In this document: positions 15,972 to 23,675 of the stretch, in pieces | Layout: every line of letters starts with the position of its first letter | Numbering within the stretch: position 1 is the first letter of the stretch | NCBI RefSeq assembly: GCF_023634645.1 | Contig: NZ_JAMKMR010000026.1 | Location: 1 to 46,984 of the forward strand | Source of the DNA: Vibrio sinus | GTDB taxonomy: Bacteria > Pseudomonadota > Gammaproteobacteria > Enterobacterales > Vibrionaceae | DNA: 46,984 nt | Direction: 5' to 3' | Position numbers and translations under genes: made by a program | The notes under the pieces: generated by a model | The model's input: the letters and a program-made list of their open reading frames with translations, nothing else | The model's database searches: none | Told to the model about the DNA's origin: nothing

Positions 15972-16988
15972 TTATTTTTGCACAGGGTAGAGAGTTAGGC
16001 CGCCATCTGCAATCGAATAAAGGACATTGGCGACTTTTTCTTGTTTGGCGATGAGCTTGTGGCCATTCCAAGTAAAGATGCGCTGCGAGAGAAGGTTTTG
16101 TCGCTGGAGATGTGTCATTATCACTTGAACTTGGCTAGCGTTTAATTGTTGCCAGTATCCGGTTTCCACCCTATCTGCTTGACCATCACTGTATCGGTAA
16201 GTGGTTTGTGCAAAATGGTCTTTTCTTAGTTGAAGTGTCACGCTAAAGCTGCGCTTTTTCGTTGAAGAAGCCGCATAGCTGCCCACCCAGCGTGAACTTA
16301 CATCCGTATTAGCCAATATTGAGCAGCCCTGGTAGGTTTCCTGATTGAGCCTCAGTTTGGCTATCCAGCTGGTTAAAAATTGTTGAGACTGATTGGTGCA
16401 TGCCTGCTTAGACAAGATAAGCTGGCCATTGTCCAATTGATAAGAGCGGGTCTTTGGTGATATCGATGAACGGATAACTCGGACTTGCTGCGTAGGTTCG
16501 CTGGCAATATTGATATTTACCTCATTTGGAGAAAATGACAACGACCAGTTCGGCTGGCTGCCAAAAGCTCGAGTAGGCTTAGTAGGGGCATCACATAAAC
16601 TGTATTTGAACTTAGATAGATAGTTGATGTTATCGACAACAAATTTAGCCGAATAACCAGCCCCTGAACCTATACTTGCGGGCTCAGTCAAATAGCCGAA
16701 GACTTCGGCATACATAGGTTGGTAGGGCCTGGTCTCAATCGTTTCCGCCATCTTTAACTGGGATTGAGACAATTGCAGCCAATATTGTTGAGTGCTGCCG
16801 CAGGGTGTCAGTGACCTCACTTCTGCTCCTAACACCACTTGGCCGCGGATGATAAAAGGCTGAGGTTGAATTGAGTTTGAATTGGATAACGTTGCAGGAT
16901 AATGAGCAGGGCCACTCTTTGGGATAATCGAACAGCTTTGCACCATGAATAATGTCAGCAGTGCGACTGGGCATGTATAAGCCTTCAT
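15972..16988 (-). CDS. Putative multidomain lipoprotein, NlpE/COG3650-like
   Basis: This is a 338-residue protein of unknown function. A signal peptide (about 1-19) ends in FMVQSC, an acceptable lipobox with Cys19. The next part, FIIRGQVVLGAEVRSLTPCG (about 45-65), resembles the beta-barrel module seen in NlpE-like proteins. A middle part with QPNWSLSFSPNEV (about 147-159) resembles COG3650 lipoproteins. The C-terminal third (WVGSYAAS..., FSVTLQLRKDHFAQTTY) looks like an NlpE N-terminal/META-type beta repeat. A further cysteine pair sits in QACTNQ and YQGCS. I infer an outer-membrane lipoprotein with a possible envelope-sensing role. Domain assignments rest on pattern memory and are uncertain. 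It is divergent from the EVE gene. Confidence 0.6.
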   Translation of the reverse strand: MKAYTCPVALLTLFMVQSCSIIPKSGPAHYPATLSNSNSIQPQPFIIRGQVVLGAEVRSLTPCGSTQQYWLQLSQSQLKMAETIETRPYQPMYAEVFGYLTEPASIGSGAGYSAKFVVDNINYLSKFKYSLCDAPTKPTRAFGSQPNWSLSFSPNEVNINIASEPTQQVRVIRSSISPKTRSYQLDNGQLILSKQACTNQSQQFLTSWIAKLRLNQETYQGCSILANTDVSSRWVGSYAASSTKKRSFSVTLQLRKDHFAQTTYRYSDGQADRVETGYWQQLNASQVQVIMTHLQRQNLLSQRIFTWNGHKLIAKQEKVANVLYSIADGGLTLYPVQK

Positions 16989-17025
16989 GCTATATCTCTC
17001 ATTATCGAATGACTCGGAGTTTATT

Positions 17026-17478
17026 ATGGCATATTGGCTATTTAAAACAGAACCCGATGAGTATTCAATTGATACTTTGAAGGAAGAAAATGTCTCTTGT
17101 TGGGAGGGGGTTAGAAATTATCAAGCGAGGAATTTATTGCGAGATCGAGTAAAACGAGGGGATTTGGTGTTTATTTATCACTCTTCGTGCAAAAACGTCG
17201 GCATTGCCGGCATCGCAAAGGTGGTGAAAGAGTCTTATCCCGATCATTTTGCTTTTGATGTGGAAAGCCACTACTACGACGCGAAGTCTAATCCTGATAA
17301 ACCGACCTGGGTGATGGTAGATATCGAGTTTGTGCGTAAGCTGGACAGGTTAATTCCACTGAGTGAGTTAAAAACCATGCCGGAGCTGTCTGATCTACCC
17401 TTAGTTAAGCGAGGTAATCGGTTGTCTGTCATGCCAGTCAGTGATGATGAGTGGCAAGCGATAATGAGCCGCCACTGA
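17026..17478 (+). CDS. EVE domain protein (ThyN1/DUF55 family)
   Basis: This 150-residue protein starts MAYWLFKTEPDEYSID and has the full EVE fold motifs: CWEGVRNYQARNLLRD near 25-40, GDLVFIYHSSC near 50, and GIAGIAKVV. The family is PUA-like and is thought to bind modified bases in nucleic acids. No bacterial function is settled for this stand-alone type. ATG 17026 has GGAG six bases upstream, whereas a start nearer 16987 would fall within the divergent lipoprotein gene's start. It faces yigL across a hairpin. Confidence 0.87.
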   Translation: MAYWLFKTEPDEYSIDTLKEENVSCWEGVRNYQARNLLRDRVKRGDLVFIYHSSCKNVGIAGIAKVVKESYPDHFAFDVESHYYDAKSNPDKPTWVMVDIEFVRKLDRLIPLSELKTMPELSDLPLVKRGNRLSVMPVSDDEWQAIMSRH

Positions 17479-17495
17479 GCCAATGGGTGACCAAT

Positions 17496-17521
17496 TGGCC
17501 GACAGGCTAGCGTGTCGGCCA
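17496..17521. terminator. Hairpin between convergent EVE gene and yigL
   Basis: TGGCCGACA at 17496-17504 pairs perfectly with TGTCGGCCA at 17513-17521 across an 8-nt loop. There is no T tract on either strand, so it may be a transcription barrier or mRNA 3' end stabiliser rather than a classical terminator. Confidence 0.45.
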
Positions 17522-17543
17522 TAGAGGGCTGAGTCTTGTGCTT

Positions 17544-18371
17544 TTAATCTAAAAGGTTACTTTTTAAGTAATGAGCGACGGCATCTTGGGTGTTGGAGCC
17601 AATGACTTCGTTTTCAGGCAGTGCACTAAATACTCTTTGGTGTGATGTGCCCATAACCAGGCCTTTTCCCACCATAGATAACATTTCAACATCGTTCATG
17701 CCATCACCAAAGGCAATACAGTTGTCGAGTGTGTATCCTAGTTTGTCCGCTACTACCTCGAGTGCTTCACCCTTAGAAACATCGCCAGCCATTATTTCGA
17801 GGCACTCTGGTGTGGAAAACGCCACATTGACCTGATCCCCAAAGCGTTCATTAAACTGTTTTTCAAATTTAGCCAAGTATTCATGACTTTGGTTGGGGTG
17901 GGTAAAAAACAGTTTAGAAATGCCAGTCGTCGGTGCGTTGTCGACATCGAAAAGCTGAAAAGAAAATCCTGAGCTGCTATTAAATCGCTTGAGCGCTTCG
18001 TCTTTTTTATTGATTAACCAGTCGTCATTACGATACAGATTGATATTGATGTCTGGCTCTTGCTTAACCATATCGATGATCGATTGCACCAAGTGTTCAG
18101 GTACATTGTGACTAAAGATTAAATTGTCTTGAGGATCATGCACTCTTGCGCCGTTAGAGGTCACCATATAAGCAGGAATGGCTGCAATTTCACGAATACC
18201 CGCTACATCGACATGATGGCGACCAGTGGCGAACACAAAGATATAGCCTGAATCGTGCAGTTGTTTTAGTGTTTGCTGAGTAAATGGGCTCAGCTGATGG
18301 TTGGGTTGCAAAAGCGTTCCATCTAAATCAGATGCGACAATATGAATTGGTGTGGTGCGGTTGTTGACCAT
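17544..18371 (-). CDS. yigL: Cof-type HAD phosphatase YigL
   Basis: This is a 275-residue HAD type IIB phosphatase. Motif I is ASDLDGTLLQPNH, motif II is FATGR, the cap domain spans about 85-190, and GDGMNDVEML is motif IV. E. coli YigL acts on sugar phosphates and pyridoxal phosphate and takes part in the sugar-phosphate stress response. Orthology is supported by its place directly downstream of pldB, as in E. coli. An imperfect hairpin sits in the 115-bp pldB-yigL gap at 18430-18452. E. coli yigL is stabilised by SgrS sRNA, and I did not find evidence for that here. Confidence 0.85.
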   Translation of the reverse strand: MVNNRTTPIHIVASDLDGTLLQPNHQLSPFTQQTLKQLHDSGYIFVFATGRHHVDVAGIREIAAIPAYMVTSNGARVHDPQDNLIFSHNVPEHLVQSIIDMVKQEPDININLYRNDDWLINKKDEALKRFNSSSGFSFQLFDVDNAPTTGISKLFFTHPNQSHEYLAKFEKQFNERFGDQVNVAFSTPECLEIMAGDVSKGEALEVVADKLGYTLDNCIAFGDGMNDVEMLSMVGKGLVMGTSHQRVFSALPENEVIGSNTQDAVAHYLKSNLLD

Positions 18372-18486
18372 GTTGCCCTCATGTCAATGACGAGGCGTAG
18401 ACTCGGCATTTCGTTGTTCTTACGGTCAGTTTACGCCATTTAGGCGCGTAAAAAGAGGGCAAAAGTTGGCGCGAATATTTCCCTTT

Positions 18487-19464
18487 TTAGTGGCTGTCGA
18501 AAAAATCAAGCAAGCGGTTCAATGCCTGATTTCGATAGCGATCTTGTTCAAACAAGATCTCGTGTCTTGCATCGTCAATACAAAGCATTTCACACTGAAA
18601 GTTGGTTTTTTTTAGTTTGTTGAAAAACTTGTTTTGACTCCGATTGGAGACAATTTTGTCATTGCCCCCTTGGATGATTAGGACTGGCGCTTGGATATGA
18701 CGTGACATTTGTAAGCACTGTTTAGCGGCCATTAGGCCTTGCCAAACCCAGCGTACGCTAGGCCCTCCGACTTTTAATTCAGGTTTGGATTCATACAAAT
18801 CGCGAAACCAGCTATAGCGTAATTCACTTTGTGATAATCGATTGTCTACAAATGGCATTGCATAGTATTTACTGTAACCCGGTGCGTAACTTGGTTTACT
18901 CGAAAAAGCGGTAGCGATTTGGGCAGTCGGGATAGCGAAAGGCTGTAGCCAGAGAGGAAATGGAATGCCATACATAGGTGCAATAAGCCCGACGGCATCA
19001 AAATCATGATTGGTGTAGGTTTGCAGATAGCGGGTGGAAATCGTAGAGCCCATGGAATGCGCGAGCAAGTATTTTTTATGGTAGTTATCTAATCCAAAGG
19101 ACTGTAATAACTGCGACATATCTTCGATGTAGTCATTAAAATCATACACATAGCCCATCTCATGATCTTTGACTAACCGATCAGACAGGCCCTGTCCTCT
19201 ATGGTCAAAAGAATAAATGTCGTAACCGTGCTGGAAGAGCTCATAAAACAGTTCCTGGTACTTCCAGCAGGACTCAATGCGTCCATTCACGACGACGATG
19301 GCTTTGCTGTGTTCAGGCGAGCATAATTTACACCAATACAGTTTTGCATTATCGATACGCGAAATAGTAAAGCCTTCCTCCCGCTCATCCCATAACTCGC
19401 CGATTGCTTCGTTGACGAGGTAGGTGAAATTATTTTCTTGTGTATAAAGCACTCGATTTTCCAT
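18487..19464 (-). CDS. pldB: Lysophospholipase L2 / alpha-beta hydrolase (PldB)
   Basis: This is a 325-residue serine hydrolase. The oxyanion/HG region appears as AIVVVNGRIESCWKY, and SFDHRGQGLSDR is the family's conserved strand-loop. The nucleophile elbow is AHSMGST, and the C-terminal acid and His lie in IIQGGNDKIVS and DDARHEIL. No signal peptide is visible, matching the inner-membrane/cytosolic E. coli PldB that cleaves lysophospholipids. It is upstream of yigL in the same direction and divergent from arsR. Confidence 0.88.
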   Translation of the reverse strand: MENRVLYTQENNFTYLVNEAIGELWDEREEGFTISRIDNAKLYWCKLCSPEHSKAIVVVNGRIESCWKYQELFYELFQHGYDIYSFDHRGQGLSDRLVKDHEMGYVYDFNDYIEDMSQLLQSFGLDNYHKKYLLAHSMGSTISTRYLQTYTNHDFDAVGLIAPMYGIPFPLWLQPFAIPTAQIATAFSSKPSYAPGYSKYYAMPFVDNRLSQSELRYSWFRDLYESKPELKVGGPSVRWVWQGLMAAKQCLQMSRHIQAPVLIIQGGNDKIVSNRSQNKFFNKLKKTNFQCEMLCIDDARHEILFEQDRYRNQALNRLLDFFDSH

Positions 19465-19605
19465 GCAAAGCTAGCTCAATGTCATTGGATTTATGTAAAG
19501 AAACCTTAGGATTATGTGCGTGTTAGTTGATGATGTCGAGCATGTCGATGAGAAACCTTAAGCCGTCGCCAATATTGAACATTATATGACAGGGCATATT
19601 TTTTA

Positions 19606-19652
19606 TTGACGAGTTGGTGCTTATTATTCAATATATATGGAAATTCATATAT
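19606..19652 (+). promoter_or_regulatory. arsR promoter with palindromic operator
   Basis: ATATATG at 19633-19639 and CATATAT at 19646-19652 form a perfect 7+7 inverted repeat with a 6-bp centre, typical of ArsR/SmtB operators. TTGACG at 19606-19611 is a possible -35, which would place the repeat over or just after the -10 region. This predicts autorepression of the ars module. Confidence 0.6.
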
Positions 19653-19664
19653 GCAAATGTTGTT

Positions 19665-20006
19665 ATGTTACCACATCAATTTTTTAAACTGCTGGCAGAT
19701 GAAACTCGGGTACGGATTCTGATGCTTATTGTTCGTGAGCAATGTCTGTCTGTCGGAGAGTTAACTGAAGCACTGCAAGTCAGCCAGCCTAAGATTTCTC
19801 GACATTTAGCTCAGCTAAGATCGAGCGGGGTGCTGGTGGATTTACGTCAAGGACAGTGGGTATTTTACCGAATCAGTACTGAGCTGCCTGGCTGGATGAA
19901 TAAGCTCATTCACCAGTTGGTCGACTCCAATTGTTTAAGTTCAGAGTATCAACAAGATATTGAGCGAATTCATGCCATGAAAAATAGGCCAGTGTGTTGT
20001 CAGTAA
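19665..20006 (+). CDS. arsR: ArsR-family arsenic-responsive repressor
   Basis: This is a 113-residue winged-helix repressor: MLPHQFFKLLADETRVRIL, recognition helix SQPKISRHLAQLRSSGVL (about 40-57), and wing RQGQWVFYRI. It resembles E. coli ArsR along its length, but the arsenite-binding CxCxxC of that protein is absent: the aligned residues are Ser29, Gly31 and Thr34, with one nearby Cys27. Other cysteines are Cys90 and a C-terminal pair, Cys111-Cys112. ATG 19665 was chosen because an upstream TTG (19614) lies within the predicted promoter. It stands 22 bp before the GAPDH gene and arsJ, which fixes its role. Confidence 0.88.
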   Translation: MLPHQFFKLLADETRVRILMLIVREQCLSVGELTEALQVSQPKISRHLAQLRSSGVLVDLRQGQWVFYRISTELPGWMNKLIHQLVDSNCLSSEYQQDIERIHAMKNRPVCCQ

Positions 20007-20028
20007 TCAACTTGAGGAGAAGTTCACA

Positions 20029-21030
20029 ATGACAATTAAAGTAGGAATTAATGGTTTTGGTCGTATTGGTCGTTTAGCTCTTAGAGCGGCGTTTGATTGG
20101 CCTGAGCTTGAATTTATAAAGATTAATGATGTGGCTGGTGATGCATCGACGTTAGCACATTTATTAGAGTTCGACTCGATTCAAGGTCGTTGGCAGCATC
20201 AAGTGAAAGCAGCTGGACAATCATTGCAGATTGCCAATACACAAATTGCTGTATTTCAGGAAAAGAACATCAATGATGTGGATTGGTCGGACTGTGATGT
20301 AGTCATTGAATCAACGGGCGTTCATCGTAAAACGGCCTACCTTACTCAATATTTGGCGCAAGGCGTAAAAAGGGTCGTGGTCAGTGCGCCAGTAAAAGAG
20401 CCCGGCATTGCCAACATTGTCGTTGGTGTTAATGAGCACATATTTAACCCTGAAGAGCACCGTATTGTCACAGCTGCGTCTTGTACAACCAACTGTATTG
20501 CTCCTGTGGTTAAGGTGATTCACGAAAAACTAGGTATTGAACAGTCCTCTTTTACTACTATTCATAACCTGACCAATACTCAAAGCATATTGGATGCGCC
20601 ACACAAAGACTTGCGTCGCGCTAGAGCTTGCGGGGAAAGCTTGATTCCAACTACAACGGGCAGTGCAACGGCGATTGTAGAAATTTTCCCTGAGCTGAAA
20701 GGAAAAATTGATGGTCATGCGGTGCGAGTTCCACTGGCGAACGCATCACTGACGGATATTATTTTTGATGTTAAGCGTGATACCAGTGTTGAAGAGGTCA
20801 ACGCTCTACTCAAAGAAGCATCACAAGGTGAACTACAAGGCATTCTAGGCTATGAAGAGCGTCCTTTGGTATCGATAGATTATAAAGGTGATGATCGTTC
20901 GACCGTTGTTGATGCGTTGTCAACCATGGTGGTAGGAACGCGAATGGTGAAAGTCTACGCCTGGTACGATAACGAGATGGGCTACGCAACACGTACCGCC
21001 GAGCTGGTTAAAAAAGTGGGCCAAGCCTGA
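20029..21030 (+). CDS. ArsJ-associated glyceraldehyde-3-phosphate dehydrogenase
   Basis: This 333-residue NAD-dependent GAPDH has the Rossmann motif GINGFGRIGRLALRA, the catalytic motif ASCTTNC with Cys152, the histidine in TTIHNLT, and YDNEMGYATR near the C-terminus. It is expected to use arsenate in place of phosphate to form 1-arseno-3-phosphoglycerate, which ArsJ exports. This role is known for the arsR-gapdh-arsJ gene set and is inferred here from context, as the protein alone looks like an ordinary GAPDH. GAGGAG precedes the ATG. It is probably a paralogue of the housekeeping enzyme, which is not in this window. Confidence 0.9.
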   Translation: MTIKVGINGFGRIGRLALRAAFDWPELEFIKINDVAGDASTLAHLLEFDSIQGRWQHQVKAAGQSLQIANTQIAVFQEKNINDVDWSDCDVVIESTGVHRKTAYLTQYLAQGVKRVVVSAPVKEPGIANIVVGVNEHIFNPEEHRIVTAASCTTNCIAPVVKVIHEKLGIEQSSFTTIHNLTNTQSILDAPHKDLRRARACGESLIPTTTGSATAIVEIFPELKGKIDGHAVRVPLANASLTDIIFDVKRDTSVEEVNALLKEASQGELQGILGYEERPLVSIDYKGDDRSTVVDALSTMVVGTRMVKVYAWYDNEMGYATRTAELVKKVGQA

Positions 21031-21070
21031 TAAGGCTTATCGTTGAGCGAATAAGGAACCAAAGAAAACC

Positions 21071-22294
21071 ATGTTGTCTTCGCTAGATAAAAGTGTTCGC
21101 CAGTACATGTTGGTGACGTTTAATTATTGGAATTTCACATTAACCGACGGTGCGCTGCGAATGTTAGTGGTGCTGTATTTCTACGATCTTGGCTACTCAA
21201 CCTTGGAAATCGCATCACTGTTTCTGTTTTATGAGTTTTTTGGTGTGGTGACAAATTTAATCGGTGGCTGGTTAGGTGCGCGGATGGGGCTCAATCGCAC
21301 AATGAATATTGGCCTGGCTTTGCAAATTGTCGCTTTGACCATGCTTGCGGTTCCTAGCGCTTGGCTAGCCATCCCTTGGGTTATGGCTGCTCAAGCTATA
21401 TCTGGTATTGCAAAAGACTTAAATAAAATGAGTGCTAAGAGCGCCATTAAAACTTTGGTTCCAGAAGATAAGCAAGGGGCGTTGTACCATTGGGTGGCCA
21501 TTTTAACTGGGTCTAAAAACACGTTAAAAGGCGTGGGCTTTTTTCTGGGAGGCCTGCTATTGACCTTGGTAGGCTTTAAGCTGGCTGTCTTGATGATGGC
21601 AGCTGTTTTGCTCACTGTTTTAATTGGCAGTTTGGTCTGGTTGGAAAGTGATTTAGGTAAAGCCAAGAGTAAACCAAAATTCACGCAGATTTTTTCCAAA
21701 TCTGGTCCGGTGAATACCTTATCTGCCGCACGTTTATTTTTATTTGGCGCACGCGATGTGTGGTTTGTGATTGCCTTACCTATCTATTTGGGCACTGTGT
21801 TTGGCTGGGATCACTTATTGGTCGGCGGATTTATTGCTATTTGGGTGATGGCTTACGGTATTGTTCAAGGGTTGGCTCCAAAACTGACGGGCAAAGCAAA
21901 AGGCCAGGTTCCAGATGGGCGAGCTGTGATCATTTGGGCTATATCGTTGACACTGGTGACTGCTGTGGTCGCCTATCTAGTCCAAATAGGTTGGCAACCA
22001 GAAGTGGTGATAGTGATTGGCCTGATGATATTTGGCGCTTTTTTTGCGATTAACTCGTCCCTGCATTCTTATTTAATCGTGAGCTATGCTAAGGGTGATG
22101 GCGTGTCACTTGATGTAGGCTTTTATTATATGGCTAACGCTCTAGGGCGCCTGATTGGTACAGTACTGTCTGGTTGGGTATTCCAAGTCGGCGGTATTGT
22201 GCCATGCCTGTGGGTTTCTTTCTCATTCCTGTTGGCAGCAAGTCTTATTTCAATCAAATTGCCAAGGCTCAAGTCTTTACAAGTTACTCAGTAA
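21071..22294 (+). CDS. arsJ: ArsJ organoarsenical efflux permease (MFS)
   Basis: This is a 407-residue major facilitator protein with about 12 membrane segments. It opens with VRQYMLVTFNYWNFTLTDGA, a stretch characteristic of ArsJ, and has LIGGWLGARMGLNR between helices 2 and 3, the usual MFS loop. ArsJ exports 1-arseno-3-phosphoglycerate, which then breaks down outside to arsenate, giving arsenate resistance without reduction. The gene follows the GAPDH gene by 40 bp in the same direction. No arsC, arsB or acr3 is present in the window. Confidence 0.92.
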   Translation: MLSSLDKSVRQYMLVTFNYWNFTLTDGALRMLVVLYFYDLGYSTLEIASLFLFYEFFGVVTNLIGGWLGARMGLNRTMNIGLALQIVALTMLAVPSAWLAIPWVMAAQAISGIAKDLNKMSAKSAIKTLVPEDKQGALYHWVAILTGSKNTLKGVGFFLGGLLLTLVGFKLAVLMMAAVLLTVLIGSLVWLESDLGKAKSKPKFTQIFSKSGPVNTLSAARLFLFGARDVWFVIALPIYLGTVFGWDHLLVGGFIAIWVMAYGIVQGLAPKLTGKAKGQVPDGRAVIIWAISLTLVTAVVAYLVQIGWQPEVVIVIGLMIFGAFFAINSSLHSYLIVSYAKGDGVSLDVGFYYMANALGRLIGTVLSGWVFQVGGIVPCLWVSFSFLLAASLISIKLPRLKSLQVTQ

Positions 22295-22404
22295 ATCGGT
22301 CAAGTGAATTCATTGCTACAGATCGAGTTGCCTGTATATGTAGCTTGAGGTTATGGCGGGATAAACCATAATAGAGTTAGGTTTATTGGAAATGGAAGCC
22401 AACC

Positions 22405-22782
22405 ATGACTGATATTGAAAAAGTGATCCTGCAAACTCGTAAAATAGAGTCGTTGCTGCGTTTGCAATATCACGCAGAAGGTAAGAGCTTAGATGAGTTA
22501 ATTACTAGCTGCGAAGAGCGCCTTCCTCATGATGTTATCGATAAATTGCGTTATGTCGCCATGACGTATGACAAAGTTGTACACGAAGATGAATTTCAAC
22601 CTGAGTTGGGGCGGCAGTTTTTATCAGTTTGTCACGATTGTGAAAAAGAGCTGACACCAAGAAGTGGTCGTTTTATCTGGCGAGTGGCCATTTCTCTAAT
22701 GGCCTTGATAACCGTCATGGCCATTGCGTTTTACTATGCTCACTGGGATGAATTAACTAAACATATCATAGTCAAACCTTAG
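22405..22782 (+). CDS. Unknown small membrane protein, possibly DUF4145-like
   Basis: This 125-residue protein has a soluble helical N-terminal part (1-90) and a single membrane segment at about 91-110 (WRVAISLMALITVMAIAFYY), ending in a short tail. The region ESLLRLQYHAEGKSLDEL...VIDKLRYVAMTYDKVVHE resembles the DUF4145 helical pattern, where an Arg/His pair near VHE is common. I cannot confirm the family or a function. GGAAG precedes the ATG. It lies 110 bp after arsJ with no terminator between, so readthrough is possible, but a link to arsenic is not implied. A strong terminator follows. Confidence 0.75.
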   Translation: MTDIEKVILQTRKIESLLRLQYHAEGKSLDELITSCEERLPHDVIDKLRYVAMTYDKVVHEDEFQPELGRQFLSVCHDCEKELTPRSGRFIWRVAISLMALITVMAIAFYYAHWDELTKHIIVKP

Positions 22783-22797
22783 GGCTCATAGGAAACC

Positions 22798-22837
22798 AAA
22801 AACAAAAAAGGACGCGAAAGCGTCCTTTTTTGTTTTT
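22798..22837 (+). terminator. Very long terminator hairpin
   Basis: An 18-bp perfect stem (22798-22815 with 22820-22837) around a GAAA tetraloop has a GC core GGACGC/GCGTCC and A-tract/T-tract ends. It can terminate in both directions: for the 125-residue gene on the plus strand and the 27-residue gene on the minus strand. Confidence 0.95.
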
Positions 22838-22845
22838 AATTTAGG

Positions 22846-22929
22846 TTAGTAAATCATCGGCAGAGCGGTGACGAAACCGAGTATCAATGCGATTATTACA
22901 AGACCTTGTTTTTGTGAAGAAGAAAACAT
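22846..22929 (-). CDS. 27-residue single-pass membrane peptide
   Basis: This short gene encodes 27 residues, MFSSSQKQGLVIIALILGFV followed by TALPMIY, then TAA. A polar N-terminus precedes one hydrophobic helix (about 10-25). Support comes from AGGAGC seven bases before the ATG, a well-spaced promoter upstream (22971-23000), and a strong terminator directly after its stop. I do not recognise the family. Small single-helix proteins of this kind often modulate a larger membrane complex, but nothing here says which. The absence of any other gene in the 890-bp interval supports it as the purpose of the promoter. Confidence 0.72.
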   Translation of the reverse strand: MFSSSQKQGLVIIALILGFVTALPMIY

Positions 22930-22959
22930 AGCACTGCTCCTATTTATTGATGAATGACT

Positions 22960-23000
22960 GTATGTTTTACATACTAGCATTGTTTTTGAGGTGAGATCAA
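22960..23000 (-). promoter_or_regulatory. Promoter and palindromic operator of the 27-residue gene
   Basis: On the minus strand, TTGATC (23000-22995) and TAGTAT (22976-22971) are separated by 18 bp. TGC before TAGTAT gives an extended -10. A perfect palindrome, GTATGT-TTT-ACATAC at 22960-22974, overlaps the -10 and the start point, which is where a repressor would bind. Confidence 0.55.
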
Positions 23001-23675
23001 ACTTTATGGGCTAAAGTTTTCAAAAAAACAAATAAAAGTGTCCTGATAGGCAGTGTTTTTCGGGTTTTTCTATGTTTTTTGTGAGTGTGTTTTATGTGCG
23101 ATCTACAAAAACTAGCCATTTTTGTCTGATAACTGGATGAAAATTAATGCTTTATTATGTGATCGTTTACTGCTCTATTAAATTATTTGTTTTTTTGGCC
23201 TTTAAGTAAATATATTGTCAGTTTTCTGCGTAATTTGATTTTATAATTAAATTTATGCGGCTTTTTCTGTGAAAATCTTTTTATTGGTATGACCACTAGC
23301 CAATTTTGGCCTGATTTCTTTCTATGTATCGGTTTGGTGGAGCAAAGGCCTGTATGGGTAGATCTGGTTAACTATTTGAATGTAATATATTGAAAAATAG
23401 GATTATATTGGTTTGTTGTTTGTAGTTTACTTATCAAGTTTTACCGTGAAATGGCCTTTCTTGCTAGGTGCTTATTGAAAATATAAAGCCGCAGCATAAC
23501 TGTGGTGGAAAAGCGTGATTTATAGCGATAAGAACAATGACACACCAGTCAGGCAGCGAATGCGGATGCATTTTTTTGCTAAGAAAAGGGTAAATGGACA
23601 ATGAGAGCTGGCGAAATGGCCTGTATTGTTGCTATATTCCCCACTATGTATTGTGTCAACTACTAGAGTGATTTG
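23001..23675. other. Long AT-rich intergenic region
   Basis: This region of about 675 bp has no supported protein gene on either strand. It contains many T tracts. Near its right end are two small hairpins: CCGCAG/CTGTGG at 23489-23505, and AATGC-GGAT-GCATT at 23559-23572 followed by T7. Together these could be the body and terminator of a small RNA, or part of the yhgN leader. I see no clear promoter for either. Confidence 0.4.

Noticed and set aside
18430..18452. Hairpin in the pldB-yigL gap as a terminator
   Set aside because: It is imperfect (bulged) and has no T tract on the transcribed strand, so it is not reported as a terminator.
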